Of a DNA stretch of 64,000 nt, positions 7,587-16,210 are shown one piece after another. Below the pieces are notes generated by a model. That model was not told the DNA's origin, did not search any database, and saw only the letters and a list, made by a program, of their open reading frames with translations. Every line of letters starts with the position of its first letter. Within the stretch, counting starts at the first letter, position 1. The stretch is from assembly GCA_030263595.1 (NCBI GenBank), contig SZPG01000032.1, positions 1 through 64,000 on the forward strand, given 5' to 3'. The translations under genes were made by a program, and so were the position numbers. The stretch comes from Chloroflexi bacterium CFX6. GTDB taxonomy: Bacteria > Chloroflexota > Anaerolineae > Anaerolineales > Villigracilaceae.

Positions 7587-7615
7587 GAGCGATGCCTTCA
7601 GGGCATCGCTCTTTT
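7587..7615 (+). terminator. rho-independent terminator-like hairpin
   Basis: GAGCGATGCC (7587-7596) pairs with GGCATCGCTC (7602-7611) and is followed by TTTT. It lies in the 278-nt gap between the cytochrome c gene and the sensor kinase. Nothing else coding was seen in that gap; a smaller GGCGTT/AACGCC hairpin precedes it. Confidence 0.7.
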
Positions 7616-7719
7616 CGCGCGGCGCCTCGAATTTGCGGGCCCGAAAACATGGGGAGGAATAAAAACCCCTCGCGGGAGGGAGGAAAAAGCGATGGGCAGG
7701 TGAATACAAGGGAGGCGTT

Positions 7720-10700
7720 ATGGGCTATACTTTGGGCATGAGAAGAGGAACGAAACGGATCTTCTCCCGCGTGATGGGATTCCTCCTCGCTTTCGCGCTG
7801 GTCTCGTGCGGGAACGGGAATCCGCTTCCAGCGACGCCCCAGGCCGATTCCACAGCGACCAGCCTTCCCGAAGTCCCGAACCGGGTTTCTCCGGCCTCCC
7901 TGCCGGAGGTGTGCAACTGCGTCCTGCGCTTCGACCGCCTCGGCATCGAGCAGGGGTTGTCCCAGAGTTCGGTGCGGGTCATCCTCCAGGATCATTTCGG
8001 CTTTTTGTGGTTCGGCACGGAGGACGGACTCAACCGCTACGATGGGTACGAGTTCAAAACGTACAAGCCCGACCCCGATACCCCCACCAGCCTGAGCGAC
8101 CGTTGGATCACCTCCATCGTGGAAGACAGGGAGGGCTATCTGTGGATCGGCACGCGTCAGGGCGGCTTGAACCGCTACGATCCGCGCACGGAACAGTTCA
8201 CGGTCTACCGCCACGACAAGGAAAACCCCTCCAGCATCAGCGACGATCACATCAACGTCCTGTACCTGGACGAGCGGGGCAATCTTTGGATCGGAACGTC
8301 GCAGGGTCTCGATCTTTTCGACGTCACGACCGGGATCGTCACGCGTCATTCCTACGATCCGCTGACGCCGGACAGCCTGACCGGGAAAAGCGTGACCGCC
8401 ATTTTCAAGGATCGCCGCGGGCGGCTTTGGATCGGAACCGCCTCCGGCGGGCTGAATCAATTCAACCCGCAAAGCAAAAAGTTCACGCCATACCTGCACA
8501 ACCCGGAGAACGTCAACTCGATCAGCAACGATTACGTCACCGCGATCCTGGATGCCGGGAATTCGAATCTGTGGGTCGGCACCCGGAACGGATTGAATTA
8601 CTTCGTTCCCGATACCGGCGAGTTCAAGCGCTACGTCCGTTCCGACAACGACGCTCAAAGCATCGCGGGGAATTCGGTCACCGCCCTGTACATGGACGGC
8701 GGCGGCAACCTGTGGATCGGCACGACCAGCGGGCTGGACCGCCTGAGCAGGGCGGAAGGGCGTTTCGTCCATTACAAGAACGATCCCTCCTACGCCAAAA
8801 GCCTGAGCAACGACTACATCCTTTCCATCCACGAGGATCGCGGCGGCGTGCTGTGGTTTGGGACGTATGGCGGCGGCTTGAACAAATACGACCGCCTGCG
8901 CGACAACTTTGCCTATTACCGGCACATCCCGGATGACCCGAACTCATTGAGCGGGAATTTCATCTTTCCCATTCACGTGGATTCGGATGGATACGCGTGG
9001 ATCGGCGCCTTCGGCGCCGGCCTGAACCGCCTGACGTGGTCCACCGGGCAGGTGGTCCGTTACCGTCACGACGACAGAAGGCCGAACAGCATCGCGTCCA
9101 ACATCCTGTATTCGATCCGCGAAGACCAGGACGGCATCCTGTGGATCGCCACAGCCAGCGGGCTGGACCGTTTCGACCGTAAGACAGCCAACTTTTCGCA
9201 TTACCAGCGCGATCCCAACAATCCCGCCAGCCTGAGCGCGAACACCGTCTTCGAAGTCTTTGTGGACAGTTCCAACAACGTGTGGGTGGGGACCGTCGCC
9301 GGGCTGGATCTGATGGACCGCAGGACAAGATCCTTCAAGCATTACACGCCCGAGGTCGGGAACCCCAACAGTTTGAGCGGTTCGGCGGTGGACGTGATCT
9401 ACGAGGACCGCGACGGTTATCTGTGGGTTGGAACCTCGGAAAGCGGATTGAACAGGTTCGATCCCGAAACGGAACAATTCACCCGTTATCGCTTCGACCC
9501 GAACGACAACAGGTCCCTGAGCAACGACTCGATCCTTTCGATCTACCAGGACACAAAAGGACGATTATGGATCGGCACGGGCGGCGGAGGCTTGAACCTG
9601 TACAACCCTGCAACCGATTCGTTTTCCTATTTCCTCGAAAAGGACGGGCTTCCCAACGGCGTCGTCTACGGCATCCTGGAGGACGATCTCGGATACCTGT
9701 GGTTAAGCACGAACTTCGGCATCTCGCGTTTCGACCCGGAAACGCGAACCTTCCGAAACTTCGACGCGGACGACGGCTTGCAGAGCAACGAGTTCAATAC
9801 GGGCGCGTTCGCAAAAGGCGGGGACGGGGAATTCTACTTTGGCGGCATCAACGGGCTGACGGTTTTCCATCCCTTGAACATCATCGAAAACCCCTATACG
9901 CCGCAGATCGCCCTGACGGCGCTCAGGCAGGATAACCAGCCCATCCCCACAGCCTCGAGCGTCGAGACCGTAAAGCAGGTGGTGTTGGTATGGCCCCAGA
10001 ACTCGCTCGAGTTCGAATTTGCGGCGTTGAGTTACAGCCAGCCCGAAAAGAATCAATACGCCTATTTCCTGGAGGGTTTCGACTCGAACTGGCATTACAT
10101 CGGCGCCAAAAGGGACGGGCGCTACACCAACCTGCCCGGCGGCGAATACACGTTATTGTTGAAAGCCGCGAACAGCAACGGGGTCTGGAATGAAACGCCC
10201 GTCCGCATTGACGTGAAGGTCGTTCCCCCGTTCTGGCAGACGGCGTGGTTTCGCGTAATGCTGGCGGCTTTCGGGATCGCAGCGGTCGCGGTCGGCATCC
10301 GCCTGCGCACCAGGGCGATCCAGGATCACAACCGCCAATTGGAGCGTCTCGTCCGTGAACGGACCAGCGCCCTCGAAAAACGCAGCCAGGAGATCCAGGC
10401 GCTCTATCAAGCCGACGAACGCATCCTGCGAAACGTCAGCCTGCAGCAGGTCTTCCAAACGCTCGTGGACGTGGCGGTGGATACGCTCGACGCCGACCGC
10501 AGCGTGGTTTTTGCCTGGGATGAAAGAAAGACCAGGCTCGTTCCGCGCGTCAGCCGCGGTTTCTCGCCTGAAACGCTCAAGGTGTTCCAGTTCGCGAAGG
10601 GCGAAGGGATCGTGGGCAGGGCGCTGGAAACGGGCAAGCCCGCCATCGTGCGGCAGATCGAATTGCGCGACTTCCGCCCGGATATACGCGAGGCGCTCAT

Positions 10701-11499
10701 CAAGGAAGGCATCCGTTCGTTCGCGCACATCCCCATCGTCGTGGATAACAAGGTCGTCGGCGTGTTCAACGTCGGCTTTACCAAGCCAAGCCTGATCGGC
10801 GACGATTCCATCCGCCTGTTCTCCGCGCTCACCCACCGCGCTTCGATCGCCATCGCCAACATGGAACTCTTCGAACAGACGAAGGACCTGGCGGTGATGG
10901 AGGAACGGAACCGCCTCGCGCGCGACCTGCACGACAGCGCCAAACAAAAAGCCTTCGCGGCGCTCGCGCAGCTCGGCGCGGCGCGCGGCACCCTGAACGA
11001 CAACGGTAGTAATGCGGCGGGTTTGCATCTCGGCGAGGCGGAGAATCTCGTTTCGGACGTGATCCAGGAACTGACCTTCCTCGTGCAGGAGATCTATCCC
11101 ATCGCATTGCAGGAGAAGGGACTGGCAGCCATTCTGCGCGAATACATCTTCGAATGGGAAAATCGCAACGACATTACGGTCAACCTGGCTGTGCATAAGG
11201 AGCGCCGCCTGCCCCTCAACATCGAGCAGGCGATCTATCGCGTGATACAGGAGGCGCTCGCAAACGTGGCGCGTCACAGCCGGGCGCGCCGCGTGGACAT
11301 TTCCCTCGTGTACAACGAGGATACCTTGCAACTTTCCGTGGCGGACGACGGACGCGGTTTCGACATGGAATTGAAGGGGCATGGGTTGGGATTCCGCTCC
11401 ATTCGCGAACGCGTGGGCAGTATCCGCGGCACAGTACATTTCCAGAGCGCGCCCGGGCAGGGAACACGGATCTTCGTCCAGGCGCCAACCAGAAATTAA
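7720..11499 (+). CDS. propeller-domain hybrid sensor histidine kinase (Reg_prop, Y_Y_Y, GAF, HisKA_3)
   Basis: 1259 residues. An N-terminal signal peptide ends in ALVSCGNG (Cys30), a possible lipobox. Then come 14 blade motifs of the two-component propeller type (WIGTxxGGLNRYD and variants, residues about 95-715), enough for two seven-blade propellers, followed by a Y_Y_Y domain (about 750-835), one membrane helix (837-863), a short coiled coil and a GAF domain (from about 897). The kinase core is of the NarX/DesK type: H1071 in ARDLHDS, then an ATPase domain with N-box AIYRVIQEALANVARHS and DDGRGFD. The external part probably binds a polymer or glycan, as in better known propeller kinases; the ligand is unknown. 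The response regulator follows 13 nt downstream. GGGAGG precedes the ATG at 7720 at short spacing; the ATG at 7738 is an alternative start. Confidence 0.92.
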   Translation: MGYTLGMRRGTKRIFSRVMGFLLAFALVSCGNGNPLPATPQADSTATSLPEVPNRVSPASLPEVCNCVLRFDRLGIEQGLSQSSVRVILQDHFGFLWFGTEDGLNRYDGYEFKTYKPDPDTPTSLSDRWITSIVEDREGYLWIGTRQGGLNRYDPRTEQFTVYRHDKENPSSISDDHINVLYLDERGNLWIGTSQGLDLFDVTTGIVTRHSYDPLTPDSLTGKSVTAIFKDRRGRLWIGTASGGLNQFNPQSKKFTPYLHNPENVNSISNDYVTAILDAGNSNLWVGTRNGLNYFVPDTGEFKRYVRSDNDAQSIAGNSVTALYMDGGGNLWIGTTSGLDRLSRAEGRFVHYKNDPSYAKSLSNDYILSIHEDRGGVLWFGTYGGGLNKYDRLRDNFAYYRHIPDDPNSLSGNFIFPIHVDSDGYAWIGAFGAGLNRLTWSTGQVVRYRHDDRRPNSIASNILYSIREDQDGILWIATASGLDRFDRKTANFSHYQRDPNNPASLSANTVFEVFVDSSNNVWVGTVAGLDLMDRRTRSFKHYTPEVGNPNSLSGSAVDVIYEDRDGYLWVGTSESGLNRFDPETEQFTRYRFDPNDNRSLSNDSILSIYQDTKGRLWIGTGGGGLNLYNPATDSFSYFLEKDGLPNGVVYGILEDDLGYLWLSTNFGISRFDPETRTFRNFDADDGLQSNEFNTGAFAKGGDGEFYFGGINGLTVFHPLNIIENPYTPQIALTALRQDNQPIPTASSVETVKQVVLVWPQNSLEFEFAALSYSQPEKNQYAYFLEGFDSNWHYIGAKRDGRYTNLPGGEYTLLLKAANSNGVWNETPVRIDVKVVPPFWQTAWFRVMLAAFGIAAVAVGIRLRTRAIQDHNRQLERLVRERTSALEKRSQEIQALYQADERILRNVSLQQVFQTLVDVAVDTLDADRSVVFAWDERKTRLVPRVSRGFSPETLKVFQFAKGEGIVGRALETGKPAIVRQIELRDFRPDIREALIKEGIRSFAHIPIVVDNKVVGVFNVGFTKPSLIGDDSIRLFSALTHRASIAIANMELFEQTKDLAVMEERNRLARDLHDSAKQKAFAALAQLGAARGTLNDNGSNAAGLHLGEAENLVSDVIQELTFLVQEIYPIALQEKGLAAILREYIFEWENRNDITVNLAVHKERRLPLNIEQAIYRVIQEALANVARHSRARRVDISLVYNEDTLQLSVADDGRGFDMELKGHGLGFRSIRERVGSIRGTVHFQSAPGQGTRIFVQAPTRN

Positions 11500-11512
11500 G
11501 AAAGAGGCGATC

Positions 11513-12187
11513 ATGCCAAAACACAACACCATCAGCATTCTGATCGTGGACGACCACGAGGTGGTCCGAAACGGCATTCGTTCATATCTTCAAACGATCA
11601 AGGATTTCGAGGTGGTCGGGGAGGCGGAATCGGGCGAGGTTGCCGTCAAACTTGTCTCCGAATTGATACCGGATATCGTCCTGCTCGACCTGATCATGCC
11701 CGGCATGGACGGCGTGGAAACGACGCGGCAAATCAAGAAGATCAGCCCGCGCACGCAGGTCGTGGTGTTGACGTCGTACCACGAGGACGTGCACATCTTC
11801 CCGGCGTTGAAGGCCGGGGCGAACTCTTATATTCTCAAGGACATGAAGATGGAAAAACTGGCGGAAGCGCTGCAACGGGCGGTGCGCCACGAAGTAACCC
11901 TGCATCCGCTGGTTGCCGAACGCGTCCTGCGAAACATCCGCGGCGACGACAACGAGGAACTCGCGCTGTTCACCGAACTGACCGAGCGCGAACTGGACGT
12001 GCTGCGGTTGATTGCCAAGGGCATGACCAACAGCCAGATCGCGGAGGCCCTCGTGATCAGCGAGAACACGGTCAAGGGACACGTGAGCAACATCCTGAGC
12101 AAATTGCACCTGGCAGACCGCACGCAGGTGGCGGTCTATGCGTGGCAGAGGGGGCTGGTCAACAAGGACCAAATGTCGAAGAAGTGA
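11513..12187 (+). CDS. NarL/FixJ-family response regulator
   Basis: 224 residues. Receiver domain with acidic pair D13/D14, phosphoacceptor D59 (IVLLDLIMPGMDG) and K109. The C-terminal LuxR-type helix-turn-helix reads LTERELDVLRLIAKGMTNSQ, ending in VKGHVSNILSKLHLADRTQ. It lies 13 nt behind the HisKA_3 sensor kinase, which is the usual partner class, so the two form a complete two-component pair. The start at 11513 is preceded by AAGAGG; an upstream in-frame start would overlap the kinase heavily. Targets are unknown. Confidence 0.95.
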   Translation: MPKHNTISILIVDDHEVVRNGIRSYLQTIKDFEVVGEAESGEVAVKLVSELIPDIVLLDLIMPGMDGVETTRQIKKISPRTQVVVLTSYHEDVHIFPALKAGANSYILKDMKMEKLAEALQRAVRHEVTLHPLVAERVLRNIRGDDNEELALFTELTERELDVLRLIAKGMTNSQIAEALVISENTVKGHVSNILSKLHLADRTQVAVYAWQRGLVNKDQMSKK

Positions 12188-12213
12188 TCCATTTTCCCGA
12201 GCCGCAATTCAAG

Positions 12214-12252
12214 AACGCGGGTCACAGGCAATGCGCTCCTGTGACCCGCGTT
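12214..12252. terminator. bidirectional terminator-like hairpin between convergent genes
   Basis: AACGCGGGTCACAGG and CCTGTGACCCGCGTT form a perfect 15-bp stem with a 9-nt loop. It is flanked by short A and T runs and lies between the response regulator and the convergent DUF2087 gene, so it could end transcripts from both sides. Confidence 0.75.
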
Positions 12253-12279
12253 TCGTTATGATCCCCTTTCGATGGGGGA

Positions 12280-12834
12280 TTAAACCCTCCAGTATTCGCC
12301 TCCCCCGCCTTCGCGCTGCATCAACCCGGCGCCGACCAATTCGCGCCGCAACGCGGCGGTGTCTTCGTGATACTTCGAGAGGATCTCGTTGACGCGCTTT
12401 TCGCTGTACCGTTTGCCGACCTCGAACGATTTCACGACATACCGCAGGATGGCGTCGAGTTTTTTGCGCTGGGCGGGGATGGTCTTCAAACTGCCGTCGC
12501 GCCGCGTGTAATCCTTGATCACCTTTTTATCGTAGGCATCCGCATCCACCTCGGCGGTGACGGCGGAGAGTTCCTCCTTCGAAAAGATGACGCGAGACTT
12601 TTCCTCCAGCGCCTTTCGATCCAGTTGATAGACGCTGTAATAACTTTCGGGGCGCGACTGCACCAATCCCGCCTCGGAAAGTTTGGAGAGGTGATGCGAG
12701 ACCGTGGAGGGTTTGAGTTTCAACAGCGCGGCGAGTTCCTCCACGCTATAGGGTTTTTCCGCAAGCAAGCCCACGATCTTGAGGCGGTTCGCGTCCGCCA
12801 GCGCTTTGAAAAAGGCGACGAGTTCTTCGCTCAC
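12280..12834 (-). CDS. ArsR-like winged-helix regulator with DUF2087 domain (second of pair)
   Basis: 184 residues. N-terminal ArsR-type helix-turn-helix (FFKALADANRLKIVGLLAE, then SVEELAALLKLKPSTVSHHL). The C-terminal half (about 95-184) is a DUF2087-type domain with PAQRKKLDAILRYV, RYSEKRVNEIL and DTAALRRELV. No Cys or His cluster is present in the recognition region, so it is not an obvious metal sensor. Its ATG overlaps the stop of the upstream paralogue by four bases, so the two are translationally coupled. DNA binding is confident; the signal and targets are not known. Confidence 0.85.
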   Translation of the reverse strand: MSEELVAFFKALADANRLKIVGLLAEKPYSVEELAALLKLKPSTVSHHLSKLSEAGLVQSRPESYYSVYQLDRKALEEKSRVIFSKEELSAVTAEVDADAYDKKVIKDYTRRDGSLKTIPAQRKKLDAILRYVVKSFEVGKRYSEKRVNEILSKYHEDTAALRRELVGAGLMQREGGGGEYWRV

Positions 12835-13385
12835 GGCAGCGTCTCCTTTTTCACGCGCCAGTATTTCGAGCCGTCGCTTTCGCGCGCCATGAGACCGTGG
12901 TCTACGAGGTAACGTCGCAGGGCGGCTGTGTCCGGGTTGAAGCGTCGCAGGATGGCGTTGACTTCCTTCTCCGTATAGGTCGCATCGAACGCGAACACTT
13001 CCACGATGAAGTTCAAGATGACGAGCAGTTTCTTCGTCTCCAGCGGGATGTGACGGAGCGTGCCGTCGGCGTTGAGGTACGCCTTCAACACCTTGCGAAC
13101 ATTCTCCGCTTGTTCCTCGTATTGCAGGCGATCCTCTTTCAACTGCCCGCGCGCGAGCGATTCGACGGCTTTCTCGTCCAATTCGTAGATACCGTCCGCT
13201 TCACGGACGACGCCCGCGTGCGCGAGAAAAGACAGATGCTGGAACACGTCCCGCACGGGGACGTGCAACTGCTCGGCGATTTCAGCCTGGGTGGCGCGAC
13301 CGCGCGCCAACACGCCGATCACGCGCAAGCGTTCGGCTGAGGCCATGGCTTTGACGAAATCCATCACTTCGGGTTGGGGTTCCAT
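12831..13385 (-). CDS. ArsR-like winged-helix regulator with DUF2087 domain (first of pair)
   Basis: 184 residues with the same build as the downstream gene: an N-terminal winged helix (MASAERLRVIGVLARG, TQAEIAEQLHVPVRDVFQHL) and a C-terminal DUF2087-type part (LETKKLLVILNFIVEVF, TYTEKEVNAILRRFN, DTAALRRYLVDHGLMAR). The two copies share clear sequence similarity, so the pair arose by duplication and may form a heterodimer, which is inference. A palindrome 16-39 bp upstream is a likely site of autoregulation. Confidence 0.85.
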   Translation of the reverse strand: MEPQPEVMDFVKAMASAERLRVIGVLARGRATQAEIAEQLHVPVRDVFQHLSFLAHAGVVREADGIYELDEKAVESLARGQLKEDRLQYEEQAENVRKVLKAYLNADGTLRHIPLETKKLLVILNFIVEVFAFDATYTEKEVNAILRRFNPDTAALRRYLVDHGLMARESDGSKYWRVKKETLP

Positions 13386-13400
13386 TTTTACGCTCTCAAT

Positions 13401-13424
13401 CTAATTCGATAATCATCGAATTGG
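13401..13424. promoter_or_regulatory. palindromic operator candidate of the DUF2087 pair
   Basis: CTAATTCGAT-AATC-ATCGAATTGG: two 10-bp half-sites with one mismatch and a 4-bp spacer, directly upstream of the divergon side of the 13385 start. Palindromes of this form are typical of dimeric winged-helix repressors. It is only about 140 bp from ilvE and could affect that promoter as well. Confidence 0.6.
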
Positions 13425-13560
13425 ATTTTAATCGTTTTCGGGCGAATGTCAAGGCTCGTGCAATGCGCGAAGCAACCGTCGGCGCGGGAGCGAATCGGAG
13501 CGTATCAGGTATAATTCCCGTGTAAGAGTTGGTCCTATCCCATTTTCCGGAGGTGCAGTA

Positions 13561-14478
13561 GTGGATCTCTCGAAGCACGCATTCTTTGAGGGAAAGATCG
13601 TCCCCCTTTCGGAGGCGAAGATCAGCATCGCCACGCACGGTTTTTTATATGGCACAGCCGTATTCGGCGGATTGCGAGGCTACTGGAACGAAGAGATGAA
13701 ACGTCTCTTCGTTTTTCGTCCCTACGATCATTTCAGGCGGTTGTTGCACTCGGCGAAGATGATGGCAGTGCAGACGGACTACGACGAGGAGGGTTTGATC
13801 GAACTCACGCTCGATCTCCTGCGCGCCGACAACTGGCAGCAGGACATCTACATGCGCCCCACCTTCTACAAGGCGGACCTGGGCATCGGCGTAAAACTGC
13901 ATGGCGTGAGGGACGAGTTTTCCATGTTCGTGATGGCATACGAACCCTACGTCAAAAACGATACCAACGCGCACGTGACGGTCTCCTCCTGGCGGCGCAT
14001 TGACGACAACGTCATCCCGGCGCGCGGCAAGGTGGCGGGCGCATACGTCAACTCGGCGCTGATCAAGACCGACGCGGTGCGCGCCGGTTTCGACGAGGCG
14101 TTCGTCCTCGACAACAACGGGCACATCTCCGAAGGCTCGGCGATGAACATCTTCATGGTGCGCGACGGGGCGCTGATCACCCCGCCCGTGACGGATAACA
14201 TCCTCGAAGGCATCACGCGCAGATCGGTCATCGAACTGGCGCGGGACGAACTGGGATTGGACGTGCGGGAACGATCCATTGACCGTACGGAGGTGTTCAT
14301 TGCCGAGGAACTCTTCCTGACCGGCACCGCCGCGCAGATCACCGCCGTCACGAAAGTGGATCACCGCCCTGTGGGCGCGGGCGTCATGGGCCCCATCACC
14401 GCCAGACTGCGCACCATGTATGAGGATATCTTACGGGGAAAAAATAGAAAGTACGAACACTGGAACGCGGCGGTTTAA
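13561..14478 (+). CDS. ilvE: branched-chain amino acid aminotransferase (class IV PLP enzyme)
   Basis: 305 residues, fold type IV aminotransferase; transfers the amino group between Leu/Ile/Val and 2-oxoglutarate in the cytosol. The PLP lysine is K157 in ARGKVAGAYVNS. The family signature follows (EAFVLDNNGHISEGSAMNIF, then TPPVTDNILEGITR) and the C-terminal LTGTAAQITAV is also typical. Length agrees with IlvE. The start is GTG at 13561, with GGAGGTG six bases upstream. D-amino acid transaminase and aminodeoxychorismate lyase are related folds, but the motifs favour IlvE. Confidence 0.92.
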   Translation: MDLSKHAFFEGKIVPLSEAKISIATHGFLYGTAVFGGLRGYWNEEMKRLFVFRPYDHFRRLLHSAKMMAVQTDYDEEGLIELTLDLLRADNWQQDIYMRPTFYKADLGIGVKLHGVRDEFSMFVMAYEPYVKNDTNAHVTVSSWRRIDDNVIPARGKVAGAYVNSALIKTDAVRAGFDEAFVLDNNGHISEGSAMNIFMVRDGALITPPVTDNILEGITRRSVIELARDELGLDVRERSIDRTEVFIAEELFLTGTAAQITAVTKVDHRPVGAGVMGPITARLRTMYEDILRGKNRKYEHWNAAV

Positions 14479-14482
14479 AAAA

Positions 14483-14511
14483 CGTAGCGCAAGACGGCGT
14501 CTTGCGCTACG
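14483..14511. repeat. perfect 13-bp stem palindrome
   Basis: CGTAGCGCAAGAC-GGC-GTCTTGCGCTACG lies between the convergent ilvE and the secreted-protein gene. It has A-rich flank on the left only. Likely a shared terminator or a REP-type element; it resembles other GTxxCGC palindromes in this window. Confidence 0.75.
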
Positions 14512-14522
14512 ATCCAATCGGA

Positions 14523-15224
14523 TCACCGGTTCTTCTTGAACCTCACCAGCACCAGGTTCTTCGAGCAATCGGCGGAGGTGGTGATCTCCACCTTGTCTGA
14601 GAGGGGGATGCCGTTCAGATCCACGAGCTGCACGTATAAGGTCTTGTTCGAAGCGACGGGCGCGTTCCCCAAAACGAACTCATAACCGGAGGGACCATAT
14701 TCCTTGTTGATGCCGGTCACGGTCGTCAGGTCAACCGTGCTGCCATTCAACGTGCCGCGCAGGACGACGACCGTCCCGATGACGTGACTGTTGTTCGTAT
14801 CCACCACTGTCCCCCCGATGCCCGCCCAATTGCACGCCAGTTCCGGATGGATGATGGCGCTGTCCACCTGCTGGATCGAGATGGCGGTAAAGGGCGCCCG
14901 GGGCGTATTGCTCGGCCTCGGCGTGCGTGTGGGCGGCACGAGCGAGAACGGCGTGTTCGTGGGAATCGGCGTCCAGGTGGGGACCAGCGTGTTGGTGGGC
15001 GTCAGTTCCAGCGTGGGGCTGGCAGTCCATGTCGGTTCGAGCCTGATCGGCGTGGGTGTGTTTGTCGGGGCGCTGGCAATCCCGCCGCTCGGCGGTAACA
15101 GGTTCAGGGGCGAATTGGGCGTGATGAAGATCAAGGCAAAATACCCGCCGACGCACGCGGTAAGGATCAACATCAGAATCGTAAGAACATCCCAAATCTG
15201 CATGGACGATTGTGATTTTCTCAT
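14523..15224 (-). CDS. membrane-anchored extracellular protein with Thr/Pro linker
   Basis: 233 residues of unknown function. A hydrophobic N-terminal segment (about 9-32, VLTILMLILTACVGGYFALI) anchors it; then a Thr/Pro-rich stalk (about 50-112, repeats such as PTWTPIPTNTP) and a globular C-terminal domain of about 120 residues with two cysteines (ELACNWAGIGG, TSADCSKN) that could form a disulfide. The W-x-G-I-G-G-T-V-V pattern suggests a small beta-sandwich. Next to a parvulin-like lipoprotein on the same strand, 21 nt away, so both may be exported together. No enzymatic motif seen. Confidence 0.75.
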   Translation of the reverse strand: MRKSQSSMQIWDVLTILMLILTACVGGYFALIFITPNSPLNLLPPSGGIASAPTNTPTPIRLEPTWTASPTLELTPTNTLVPTWTPIPTNTPFSLVPPTRTPRPSNTPRAPFTAISIQQVDSAIIHPELACNWAGIGGTVVDTNNSHVIGTVVVLRGTLNGSTVDLTTVTGINKEYGPSGYEFVLGNAPVASNKTLYVQLVDLNGIPLSDKVEITTSADCSKNLVLVRFKKNR

Positions 15225-15245
15225 CTACGTAACTCCATTGACCGA

Positions 15246-16148
15246 TCATCGCTCCGCAAGCGATATGTCCGCAAGCCGTTTCTGTTCCTCGACCCAGTTC
15301 TTCAACGCCAGTTCCTGCAACACAAGATAAGCGTCCGGCGAAAGCGTACGATGCGGGTCGCGCTCCAAAACCTTCAGGATGTGAAACCCGACGTTCGTTG
15401 CGATCACATCGCTGTACTGCCCGGCTTCCAGACCAAACGCTGCCTCTTCGATCTGCGGATCGAGCAGGTAGCCTCGCGGCACCCATCCGAGATCGCCGCG
15501 CGTAAGCGGATCAGCCCGCGCGGCAAGTTCGTCGAAATCGGCTCCGCCGTTCAATTGCGAAAGAAAGTCCTGAGCCGTCGCTTGATTATAGAGCAGAATT
15601 TGTTGGACGTGTACCTGCTCGGCAGTACCGGGGACGGATGCGGCGATCGTGTCGCGCATCCATGCCGCCTCGACCGCACGCTTCAAAGCGGACCGAAAAG
15701 CCTGCTCGCTGTACCCCCGGGCATTCCGCCACGCCGACAACGCCTCCGCTCCGCCGATCTGCGCGGCAAGCGAATCAATGCGCGCCTGCAACGCCGCATC
15801 GTCGAGGGTGAATCCGTCCGCGCGTGCGGCTTGAGCGAGGAGCAGTTGCGCGATGAGATCGTCGGCGACGACTTCGGCGGCGGCCTGTTCGTCAACGGGG
15901 CTGCCCAACGCGGACTGGGCCGCGAGGTAACGCTGCACTTCCGCTTCGAATTCGACCACGGTGACGCCCTCTCCGTTCACCGTCAACGCCATCGGCTCGA
16001 GGGTGGGCGTGGGAGGCGCGGGCGTAAACGTCGCCACAACGACGGTGGGAACAGGCTCGGGCGAAGAAACAGAAGCGCACGCGGAAAGTCCGAGTGCGAG
16101 GAGTAGAGTCCAGGATATCCAGATGATTTTTTTGCGGTGAGGAAACAT
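15246..16148 (-). CDS. parvulin-type peptidyl-prolyl isomerase lipoprotein (PrsA/SurA-like)
   Basis: About 300 residues. Signal peptide with lipobox LGLSACAS, a short Thr/Pro linker, a SurA_N-like helical region (about 60-165) and a rotamase domain with VHVQQILLY, DFDELAARAD, GDLGWVPRG and NVGFHILKVLE, all parvulin signatures. It should help fold exported proteins outside the membrane. The start at 16148 gives a normal signal peptide; a longer frame from 16199 would run through the groEL terminator. A TATAAT lies only 7 bp before the ATG. Confidence 0.88.
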   Translation of the reverse strand: MFPHRKKIIWISWTLLLALGLSACASVSSPEPVPTVVVATFTPAPPTPTLEPMALTVNGEGVTVVEFEAEVQRYLAAQSALGSPVDEQAAAEVVADDLIAQLLLAQAARADGFTLDDAALQARIDSLAAQIGGAEALSAWRNARGYSEQAFRSALKRAVEAAWMRDTIAASVPGTAEQVHVQQILLYNQATAQDFLSQLNGGADFDELAARADPLTRGDLGWVPRGYLLDPQIEEAAFGLEAGQYSDVIATNVGFHILKVLERDPHRTLSPDAYLVLQELALKNWVEEQKRLADISLAER

Positions 16149-16155
16149 CGCCCCG

Positions 16156-16161
16156 ATTATA
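16156..16161 (-). promoter_or_regulatory. -10 element next to the parvulin start
   Basis: TATAAT on the minus strand ends 7 bp before the ATG at 16148, so the transcript would begin at or next to the start codon. This points to leaderless translation. No good -35 hexamer is visible. Confidence 0.45.
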
Positions 16162-16163
16162 GC

Positions 16164-16204
16164 GGATAAAAAACCTTGCGAGGGTCGAAGCCCTCGCAAG
16201 GTTT
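16164..16204 (-). terminator. rho-independent terminator of groEL
   Basis: Perfect 14-bp stem (AAACCTTGCGAGGG / CCCTCGCAAGGTTT) with a 6-nt loop. Read on the minus strand it is followed by a run of six T. It begins a few bases after the groEL stop. Confidence 0.9.
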
Positions 16205-16210
16205 TGGGTT

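Noticed and set aside
7543-8925. 460-codon open frame on the minus strand
   Set aside because: Antisense to the propeller region; its regular V-x-D pattern mirrors the blade repeats. No domain of its own.
10153-11577. 474-codon open frame on the minus strand
   Set aside because: Antisense to the kinase core of the propeller sensor; no ribosome site and no family.
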